Part shown: positions 12,092 through 17,495 of the stretch, in pieces
How the letters are laid out: each line of letters starts with the position of its first letter
Numbering within the stretch: the stretch's first letter is position 1
DNA from: Actinomycetota bacterium
GTDB lineage: Bacteria > Actinomycetota > Actinomycetes > Actinomycetales > Microbacteriaceae
Length of the DNA: 17,495 nucleotides
NCBI GenBank assembly: GCA_009704605.1
Contig: WLDW01000006.1
Span: forward strand, 1 to 17,495
Reading direction: 5' to 3'
Translations under genes and position numbers: made by a program
Notes under the pieces: model-generated
What the model was told of the DNA's origin: nothing
What the model saw: the letters and a program-made list of their open reading frames with translations, nothing else
Database searches by the model: none

Positions 12092-12135
12092 GGGTTTTGG
12101 GCCTAAGTCTCTACTTTAGCGCCCAAATCAACCCC
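12092..12135. repeat. Long imperfect inverted repeat in the leader of the coiled-coil gene
   Basis: TTTGGGC (12096-12102) pairs with GCCCAAA (12121-12127); inside, CTAA (12103-12106) pairs with TTAG (12116-12119) and GT with AC, leaving a CTCT loop and two one-base bulges. GGGTT outside (12092-12096) faces AACCC (12130-12134). It lies 30-60 bases before TTG 12066. It has no U-run on either side, so it does not look like an intrinsic terminator; an RNA leader hairpin or operator is possible. Confidence 0.45.
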
Positions 12136-12156
12136 AATATCAAGTAATTTCTATCT

Positions 12157-12165
12157 TGCTAGACT
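12157..12165 (+). promoter_or_regulatory. Candidate extended -10 for gatCAB
   Basis: TTGCTAGACT contains TGnTAnnnT (TG at 12157-12158, TAGACT 12160-12165), an extended -10 pattern. No convincing -35 lies 16-18 bases upstream. Transcription would start near 12172, inside GGCCTCCAGGCC (12167-12178), a small inverted repeat, giving a leader of about 48 bases to ATG 12220. Promoter activity is inferred. Confidence 0.3.
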
Positions 12166-12219
12166 GGCCTCCAGGCCCAAAAGCCAGGACTTAATCGAAT
12201 TAATCAACCGAGAGCTTTC

Positions 12220-12516
12220 ATGACTGAAATCACCCCCGAACTGGTTCGGCACCTAGCTGGATTAGCCCGTATAGAGGTAACTGAGGCCGAGGTCGCCCAA
12301 TTCGCGAGCCAGCTGGCTCTGATTGTCGATTCGGTTGCCACTGTCAAGGCGGTTGCCAGTCAGGACATCGTGGCCACCAGCCACCCAATTCCAATGGCCA
12401 ATGTCTTCCGCGAGGATGTTGTGACAGCTTCGCTTACCCAGGAGCAGGCTCTGTCCGGAGCCGCTGACAGCGACTCCGGCCGGTTCAAGGTCTCGGCAAT
12501 TTTGGATGAGGACTAA
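12220..12516 (+). CDS. gatC: Asp-tRNA(Asn)/Glu-tRNA(Gln) amidotransferase subunit C
   Basis: A 98-residue small subunit of the GatCAB amidotransferase, which wraps between GatA and GatB and stabilises the complex. The N-terminal pattern ITPELVRHLAGLARIEV and the later HPIPMANVFREDVV are family marks. ATG 12220 has GAGAG just upstream. gatA starts directly after its TAA, so production of the subunits is coupled. The length is normal for the family. Confidence 0.95.
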   Translation: MTEITPELVRHLAGLARIEVTEAEVAQFASQLALIVDSVATVKAVASQDIVATSHPIPMANVFREDVVTASLTQEQALSGAADSDSGRFKVSAILDED

Positions 12517-14016
12517 ATGGAACTTCTGTCCAAATCCGCAAGCGAGCTTGCCAGCATGCTGGTCAAAAAAGAGATTTCCTCGGTTGAGCTCACTAAAGCT
12601 CAGCTTGACAACATCGACAAGCTAAATCCGAAGATAAATAGCTACCTCACTGTTACCCACGAGCTTGCTCTTTCCCAGGCGAAGCAGGTAGACGACCAAA
12701 GAGCCAAGGGTGAATCTCTTCCAGCGCTCGCGGGAGTTCCAATTGCTGTAAAGGACAACCTGGCAACTATTGGAATTGCAACAACTGCTGGATCAAAGAT
12801 CTTGCAGGGCTGGGTGCCGCCATATGATGCCACCGTGGTTAAGAAGATTCTTGCAAACAAGATGCCGATACTTGGCAAAACTAACCTTGATGAATTCGCC
12901 ATGGGTTCGTCAACTGAAAACTCCGCCTATGGGCCCTCTTTGAACCCTTGGGATCTAACCAGAACCCCAGGTGGCTCTGGTGGTGGATCATCTTCAGCTG
13001 TTGCTTCAATGCAAGCTCCGCTTGCAATCGGTTCTGATACCGGTGGCTCAATTAGATTCCCCGCTGCCGTTACCGGAACTGTCGGCGTTAAGCCAACCTA
13101 CGGAGCTGTTTCAAGATATGGATTAATCGCCCTTGGTTCTTCTCTAGATCAGGTTGGACCAGTAACTAGAAATGTTATGGATGCAGCGATGCTGCAAGAT
13201 GCGATTGCCGGTCACGACCCGATGGACGCTACCTCGCTGCCTGAGAGCCTGGGCTCCATGACTGAAGCGGCCAAGAACGATTCAGTTAAGGGCCTAAGAA
13301 TCGGAATCATCAAGGAACTAACCGGTGAGGGTTTCCAAAAAGGAGTCTCTGAAAAATTCAATGAGGCGCTAGAGGTATTGGTCGCAGCTGGAGCTGAAAT
13401 AGTCGAGGTCAGCTGCCCAAGCTTTCAATATGCAATCGCTGCTTACTACCTGATTCAACCAGCAGAGGCTTCTTCCAACCTGGCTCGCTTTGACTCGGTT
13501 CGATTTGGCCTAAGGGTTATGCCAGAAGGTGCCGCAACTGTTGAGAAAGTGATGTCTGCTACCCGTGAAGCCGGTTTTGGACCAGAGGTAAAACGCAGAA
13601 TCATCCTTGGCACCTACGCACTTTCTTCTGGGTACTACGACGCTTACTACGGCAGTGCACAGAAGGTTAGAACATTAATCCAAGCTGACCTTGCTAAGGC
13701 ATTTGAAAAAGCCGACGTCCTAGTTTCCCCAACCGCTCCAACCACTGCTTTCAAGCTGGGAGAAAAGCAAGAAGACCCACTTGCGATGTATCTAAACGAC
13801 ATTGCAACCATTCCTGCCAACCTTGCTGGAATTCCTGGCATGAGCCTTCCGGTTGGTCTTGCCAAAGAAGATAACTTGCCAGTCGGTGCACAATTTTTGG
13901 CACCAGCTCGTGAAGACGCAAGACTTTACAAAGTTGGAGCTGTTCTAGAGAAACTACTTGAAGCCAAATGGTCCAAAAAGATGATGGACTTCGCTCCAGA
14001 GCTGAAGGTGAACTAA
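12517..14016 (+). CDS. gatA: Asp-tRNA(Asn)/Glu-tRNA(Gln) amidotransferase subunit A
   Basis: A 499-residue amidase-signature enzyme that releases ammonia from glutamine and channels it to GatB, which amidates Glu-tRNA(Gln) and/or Asp-tRNA(Asn). The full catalytic triad is visible: Lys79 (AVKDN), cis-Ser154 ([10 protein letters not shown]) and nucleophile Ser178 ([13 protein letters not shown]), matching the numbering I recall for Staphylococcus aureus GatA. The protein is full length, without signal peptide. ATG 12517 abuts the gatC stop, and its own TAA overlaps the gatB start by one base (TAATG). Confidence 0.96.
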   Translation: MELLSKSASELASMLVKKEISSVELTKAQLDNIDKLNPKINSYLTVTHELALSQAKQVDDQRAKGESLPALAGVPIAVKDNLATIGIATTAGSKILQGWVPPYDATVVKKILANKMPILGKTNLDEFAMGSSTENSAYGPSLNPWDLTRTPGGSGGGSSSAVASMQAPLAIGSDTGGSIRFPAAVTGTVGVKPTYGAVSRYGLIALGSSLDQVGPVTRNVMDAAMLQDAIAGHDPMDATSLPESLGSMTEAAKNDSVKGLRIGIIKELTGEGFQKGVSEKFNEALEVLVAAGAEIVEVSCPSFQYAIAAYYLIQPAEASSNLARFDSVRFGLRVMPEGAATVEKVMSATREAGFGPEVKRRIILGTYALSSGYYDAYYGSAQKVRTLIQADLAKAFEKADVLVSPTAPTTAFKLGEKQEDPLAMYLNDIATIPANLAGIPGMSLPVGLAKEDNLPVGAQFLAPAREDARLYKVGAVLEKLLEAKWSKKMMDFAPELKVN

Positions 14017-15521
14017 TGGCCAAAGATCAGCTAATGGATTACCAGAAGGCACTTGAGGCCTACGAGGTTGTAATCGGACTTGAAGTTCACGTCGAGCTAA
14101 ACACCAACACCAAGATGTTTTGTGGTTGTGCAAACGTTTTTGGCGATGAGCCAAACACCAATGTTTGCCCAAATTGTCTTGGTTTTCCTGGAGCAATGCC
14201 AGCCGTAAACGGTAAGGCCATTGAGAACTCAATCAAGATTGGTTTGGCTCTGGATTGCCAGATCGCAGCAACCGGAAGATTTGCCAGGAAGAATTACTTC
14301 TACCCAGACCTAGCCAAGAACTTCCAGACTTCGCAGTATGACGAGCCAATTGCCTTCGAGGGAAAGATCGACATCGAAGTTCCCTCTGGCAAAGTCTTCA
14401 CCGTTGAAATTGAGCGTGCTCACATGGAAGAAGACGCCGGAAAGCTAACCCACGTTGGAGGTAGCACCGGAAGAATCCAAGGAGCTGAGTACTCGCTGGT
14501 TGATTTCAACAGGGCTGGTGTTCCACTAGTTGAAATCGTGACCAAGCCTATTTACGGCGCAGGTGATGAAGCCCCTGAACTGGCAGCAGCGTATGTTCGT
14601 TCGATTCGTGAGATTGTAAAAAACCTTGGGGTATCTGATGCTCGCATGGAAAGAGGAAACGTTCGCTGTGACGCGAACGTATCTATTCGCCCAAAAGGCG
14701 AAGCAAAGCTTGGCACCAGAACCGAAACCAAGAACGTTAACTCTCTTCGAAGCATCGAACGAGCAGTGAAGTATGAAATCCAAAGGCAAGCTCACCTGCT
14801 TTCACAAGGCGTTGCCATCATTCAAGAAACCCGACACTGGCACGAAGACCGCGGAGCAACTTCTTCCGGTCGACCAAAATCAGATGCCGATGACTACCGC
14901 TATTTCCCAGAGCCAGATCTAGTTCCGATTAAGCCTTCGAAAGAATGGATTGAACAGATTCGAGCCACCTTGCCTGAAAAGCCAGCGGTTCGTCGCAAGA
15001 GACTTATGGAACTTTGGGGCTTTAGCGAACTAGAGTTCCGCGATGTTGTGAACTCAGATTTGCTCGACGAAATTGACGAGACAGTCAAGGCTGGAGCTAA
15101 ACCACAAGCAGCCAGGAAGTGGTGGACTGGTGAGCTTGCAAGAATTGCTAACAGCGAAAACAAGGACATCAATGAGCTTGCCATCACTCCATTGCAGGTA
15201 GCTCAAATCGCAGAGCTAGTTGAATCAGGAAAACTTACTGACCGGTTAGCTCGAGAAGTTCTAACCGGAGTATTGGCAGGGGAGGGAGACCCGGCAGCGA
15301 TTATTGCGGCAAGAGGTCTTGAGGTCGTCTCCGATGACGGAGCACTGCTTGCTGCAATAGACAAGGTCCTTGCTGAGCAGCCAGATGTTCTAGAAAAGAT
15401 TCGTGAAGGAAAGCTTCAGGCGGCAGGGGCCGTCATTGGTGCCGTCATGAAGGCCATGTCTGGCTCTGCAGACGCTGCGAGGGTTAGAGAACTTGTAATT
15501 CAAAGGGCTACTGAGGGCTAA
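14016..15521 (+). CDS. gatB: Asp-tRNA(Asn)/Glu-tRNA(Gln) amidotransferase subunit B
   Basis: A 501-residue subunit that binds the mischarged tRNA and carries out ATP-dependent activation and amidation. The N-terminal GLEVHVELNT is diagnostic. A zinc-site-like cysteine set follows: Cys36 and Cys38 (MFCGC), Cys51 and Cys54 (VCPNCLGFPG). Further family segments are KNYFYPDLAKNFQTSQYD and DFNRAGVPLVEIV. The C-terminal helical and YqeY-like tail domain (about 350-501) is intact. I place the start at ATG 14016, overlapping the gatA stop (TAATG) with AAGG 8 bases upstream. The frame is open to 13968, but that portion lies inside gatA. With gatC and gatA it implies that glutaminyl- and/or asparaginyl-tRNA is made indirectly. 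Confidence 0.96.
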   Translation: MAKDQLMDYQKALEAYEVVIGLEVHVELNTNTKMFCGCANVFGDEPNTNVCPNCLGFPGAMPAVNGKAIENSIKIGLALDCQIAATGRFARKNYFYPDLAKNFQTSQYDEPIAFEGKIDIEVPSGKVFTVEIERAHMEEDAGKLTHVGGSTGRIQGAEYSLVDFNRAGVPLVEIVTKPIYGAGDEAPELAAAYVRSIREIVKNLGVSDARMERGNVRCDANVSIRPKGEAKLGTRTETKNVNSLRSIERAVKYEIQRQAHLLSQGVAIIQETRHWHEDRGATSSGRPKSDADDYRYFPEPDLVPIKPSKEWIEQIRATLPEKPAVRRKRLMELWGFSELEFRDVVNSDLLDEIDETVKAGAKPQAARKWWTGELARIANSENKDINELAITPLQVAQIAELVESGKLTDRLAREVLTGVLAGEGDPAAIIAARGLEVVSDDGALLAAIDKVLAEQPDVLEKIREGKLQAAGAVIGAVMKAMSGSADAARVRELVIQRATEG

Positions 15522-15586
15522 GACTGTCTTTTTGGGGCGGTGTATAACCCTGTGGATAAGTTCAAGTTTTCCCTGAAGGTTAGGGG
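15522..15586. other. Convergent gap between gatB and psuK, with a DnaA-box sequence
   Basis: This 65-base noncoding gap holds TGTGGATAA at 15551-15559, the reverse complement of the DnaA consensus TTATCCACA. I find no strong hairpin followed by a T-run; CCCT...AGGG (15571-15585) could make a weak 4-bp stem only. Whether either gene cluster terminates here is unclear. Confidence 0.45.
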
Positions 15587-16456
15587 CTATTTGCTGGGGA
15601 GAACTTCCGGCCTAGCTCCCATAATCCCCACAGCCTTGGATCCAGCCTCAGCACCTGCCCGAAGGGCATTGGCTACCGATTCCGAAGCAAGCAACTGAAA
15701 GCCTGGCTCTTGGACCAGCTGAGCTAAGAACCCACCGCAAAACGCATCTCCTGCTCCCGTTGGATCCACAAGATTTGAACCAATGGAGGCAACTTCAATC
15801 AATTCGCCATCGCTCGTGTAGGCCTTAGCTCCAAGGTGACCAGAGGTCACAACGTTGAGCCTTACTTTGCCCGAAAGCTCTAGAAGATCTTGTTCTTCTT
15901 GGTTTGGAAAGGCAATGTCAGCCAGGCTAATCAGTTCACGAAAACTATCCACACCGTGATCGTTTATGAATCCGTAAGAGCCAGGGTCAATTGCTAAAAG
16001 TGCGCCAGCTGCTTTCACTTTGCTGGCAAACGTAGAAACTTCTTCAAAAGATCTTCCTAGCAAGCTGTATCCAGAAATGTAGACAACTCCAAAACCGGTT
16101 GGATCAATCTTTGCTAGGTTCAAATCCTGGTTTGCGCCACGGTCAGTCAACATCGATCTACTTTGCCCATCAACTAAAACCACTAGCGATCCAGTTGGTT
16201 TGCTGCTGGATTGCAAACTTCCATTTATACCCTGAGCTGTTAGCTCCTGCTCGAGCTTGACAACATCAGCGCTACCAACGCAGCCAACAAAACTTACGGC
16301 GGCGCCGTTGTGTGAAACCCAAGCTGCAACGTTCGCAGCTTGGCCGCCCATGGACTTTTGAATTTGAGCTTTGGTATCTGTGTTTGGTCTAATTTTTTCT
16401 TCGGGGATGACAATTAGGTCTTCGATTACGTCTCCGATAACCAAGATCTTGTTCAC
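15587..16456 (-). CDS. psuK: PfkB-family carbohydrate kinase, probable pseudouridine kinase
   Basis: A 289-residue cytoplasmic sugar/nucleoside kinase of the PfkB (ribokinase) family. Signature 1 lies near residues 37-51 (GGQAANVAAWVSHNG), and signature 2 is DPTGAGDAFCGGFLAQL at 231-247, with catalytic base Asp237. The family call is firm; pseudouridine as substrate is inferred from the psuG gene directly upstream, since PsuK makes pseudouridine 5'-phosphate, the substrate of PsuG. I choose GTG 16456, which overlaps the psuG stop as GTGA; TTG 16471 would add five residues with no better ribosome site. The C-terminus reaches the gatB-side gap intact. Another nucleoside or ribose substrate cannot be excluded. 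Confidence 0.8.
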   Translation of the reverse strand: MNKILVIGDVIEDLIVIPEEKIRPNTDTKAQIQKSMGGQAANVAAWVSHNGAAVSFVGCVGSADVVKLEQELTAQGINGSLQSSSKPTGSLVVLVDGQSRSMLTDRGANQDLNLAKIDPTGFGVVYISGYSLLGRSFEEVSTFASKVKAAGALLAIDPGSYGFINDHGVDSFRELISLADIAFPNQEEQDLLELSGKVRLNVVTSGHLGAKAYTSDGELIEVASIGSNLVDPTGAGDAFCGGFLAQLVQEPGFQLLASESVANALRAGAEAGSKAVGIMGARPEVLPSK

Positions 16457-17361
16457 GAAATTGCCGCCCAAGCTTTCGCAATCTCGCCTGCAACTCGCAC
16501 GTTGTTTCTTGCTAGATCAAGATTCACTTCCAGGGACTTACCACCGGATTCTTCAACGATGAAACCAAGCAAGAACGGCGTTACCGCTTTGCCGGTAACG
16601 CCCGCTTTCTTGGCAGCCTCAAATGCAATTGCTAGCACTCGGTCGTGTTCTTTTGGATCCCACTGTTGCTGAATGGGAATCGGATTGGCAACAACTATTC
16701 CCTGACCATGACCTAGTTCGTCCTGAGCCTTCATGGCGGCGGCGATTTCTGCTGCTGAGTCGAGGTGCCAATCCAGGGTGTAACCAGAGTCGGTTAGCCA
16801 AAAAGCGGGGAACTTGTTTGTCTTATAGCCAATAACTGGCACTGACAACGTCTCTAAACGCTCGAGAGTCGCTGGGATATCCAATACGGATTTCACCCCT
16901 GCAGACACAACAGTAATAGGAGTAACTGCGAGGGTTGAAAGATCCGCCGACTCGTCAAAGGTTTCAATTGCTCCTCGGTGGACTCCACCCAAGCCCCCAG
17001 TTGCGAAGACTCTTATTCCGGCCAGAGAAGCTAAGTGTGCGGTAGCGGCAACGGTCGTTGCGCCAGAGGCTTTTTTGGCCGCAAGGATTGGAATATCTCT
17101 CACGCTGGCTTTAGCTAAATCCTCGTTGGCGATCCGGTCTACGCCTCTGGCATCAAGTCCTATTTGAGGGATGCCATCGAGGATTGCAATGGTTGCTGGA
17201 ACCACACCAGAAGAACGCAGAATTTCTTCAAATTCTTTTGCCGCTGCTAGGTTTCTAGGTCTTGGCAGACCGTGCGAAATGATTGTCGATTCCAGCGCCA
17301 CAACCGGCTTACCTGTTTCAAGCGCTTCGGAAACTTCTGGTGAGAGGGCGAATGAAGTCAT
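16453..17361 (-). CDS. psuG: Pseudouridine-5'-phosphate glycosidase
   Basis: A 302-residue enzyme that reversibly splits pseudouridine 5'-phosphate into uracil and ribose 5-phosphate by breaking the C-C glycosidic bond. Family segments: VALESTIISHGLPRPRN near residue 21, FATGGLGGVHRG near 119 and SAGVKSVLDIPATLE, where Lys157 corresponds to the ring-opened-ribose Schiff-base lysine of E. coli PsuG. NKFPAFW and VANPIP follow. Length is normal. ATG 17361 has no good ribosome site nearby (only a distant GAGAG), so a leaderless or unusual start is possible. It is followed by psuK with a 4-base overlap, forming a two-gene pathway for recycling pseudouridine from RNA turnover. A tRNA-His gene lies 41 bases upstream on the same strand. 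Confidence 0.93.
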   Translation of the reverse strand: MTSFALSPEVSEALETGKPVVALESTIISHGLPRPRNLAAAKEFEEILRSSGVVPATIAILDGIPQIGLDARGVDRIANEDLAKASVRDIPILAAKKASGATTVAATAHLASLAGIRVFATGGLGGVHRGAIETFDESADLSTLAVTPITVVSAGVKSVLDIPATLERLETLSVPVIGYKTNKFPAFWLTDSGYTLDWHLDSAAEIAAAMKAQDELGHGQGIVVANPIPIQQQWDPKEHDRVLAIAFEAAKKAGVTGKAVTPFLLGFIVEESGGKSLEVNLDLARNNVRVAGEIAKAWAAIS

Positions 17362-17402
17362 GAGATAAAGCTAGCTCTCTTTGTTTGATGAAAATCATCT
17401 AT
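17362..17402 (-). other. Short spacer between tRNA-His and psuG
   Basis: Forty-one bases. A perfect but small hairpin, GATGA-AAA-TCATC (17387-17399), lies three bases after the tRNA CCA end, and an AGCTAGCT palindrome at 17370-17377 sits near psuG. No T-run follows the hairpin on the minus strand, so a terminator is not evident and no clear promoter for psuG is seen. Confidence 0.4.
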
Positions 17403-17479
17403 TGGGGTGAGTAACGGGACTTGAACCCGCGACATCCTGGACCACAACCAGGCGCTCTACCAGCTGAGCTATACCCACC
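17403..17479 (-). tRNA. tRNA-His (anticodon GUG), CCA encoded
   Basis: On the minus strand the acceptor GTGGGTA (17478-17472) pairs with TACTCAC (17413-17407). The D-arm is GCTCAGCTGGTAGAGC, the anticodon stem CCTGG/CCAGG encloses loop TTGTGGT with anticodon GTG, and the T-arm GCGGGTTCAAGTCCCGT is canonical. The histidine-specific extra base G-1 (17479) faces C73 (17406), and CCA is encoded at 17405-17403. The gene is complete. It could share a transcript with psuG downstream. Confidence 0.96.
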
Positions 17480-17495
17480 ATGTCTTTGAGCTAGG

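Noticed and set aside
15571-15585. CCCT...AGGG as a terminator between gatB and psuK
   Set aside because: A four-pair stem with no T-run on either side is too weak to call.
17387-17399. GATGAAAATCATC hairpin as a terminator for tRNA-His
   Set aside because: The stem is only five mostly A/T pairs and no T-run follows on the minus strand.

Overview
This window looks like a piece of chromosome from a small-genome actinobacterium, most likely a Microbacteriaceae relative of the freshwater Rhodoluna/Aquiluna type. That placement rests on protein resemblance recalled from memory: an actinobacterial lytic-transglycosylase-like wall protein, FilP/Scy-like coiled-coil proteins, the order cysteine desulfurase-mnmA-ligA-gatCAB, and a LigA with the actinobacterial insertion. 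The DNA is compact and of middling GC, and CTA is a common leucine codon. I see no insertion sequence, prophage, CRISPR array or other sign of transfer. It reads as core genome.

Left part (90-1752, + strand): a tight three-gene unit encoding a membrane-anchored wall protein, a small putative zinc-binding protein and an alpha/beta hydrolase. It runs tail-to-tail into a minus-strand pair (3900-1749) of a DivIVA/FilP-like coiled-coil protein followed by an AI-2E family membrane protein. The two converging stop codons share a CTAG.

Centre (3979-10897, + strand): five closely packed genes. They encode a membrane protein with an internal lipobox, a YbbN/CnoX-like thioredoxin-fold/TPR protein without a CxxC, a cysteine desulfurase, the tRNA 2-thiouridylase MnmA and the NAD-dependent DNA ligase LigA. 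The desulfurase presumably supplies sulfur to MnmA. ligA starts with TTG inside the mnmA stop and meets a second DivIVA/FilP-like gene (12066-10894, - strand) in another 4-base convergent overlap.

Right part: gatC-gatA-gatB (12220-15521, + strand) encode the complete tRNA-dependent amidotransferase, implying indirect synthesis of Gln-tRNA and/or Asn-tRNA. A 65-base gap with a perfect DnaA-box sequence follows, then a minus-strand pair, psuG and psuK, for pseudouridine breakdown. A tRNA-His gene with encoded CCA lies just upstream of psuG on the same strand.

The tRNA theme recurs in sulfur modification (MnmA), charging (GatCAB), tRNA-His and recycling of a modified RNA base (PsuG/PsuK). This may be chance clustering of core genes. 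The least-understood elements are the 568-residue membrane/lipobox protein and the two paralogous coiled-coil proteins. I did not find a clearly new defence or mobile system.
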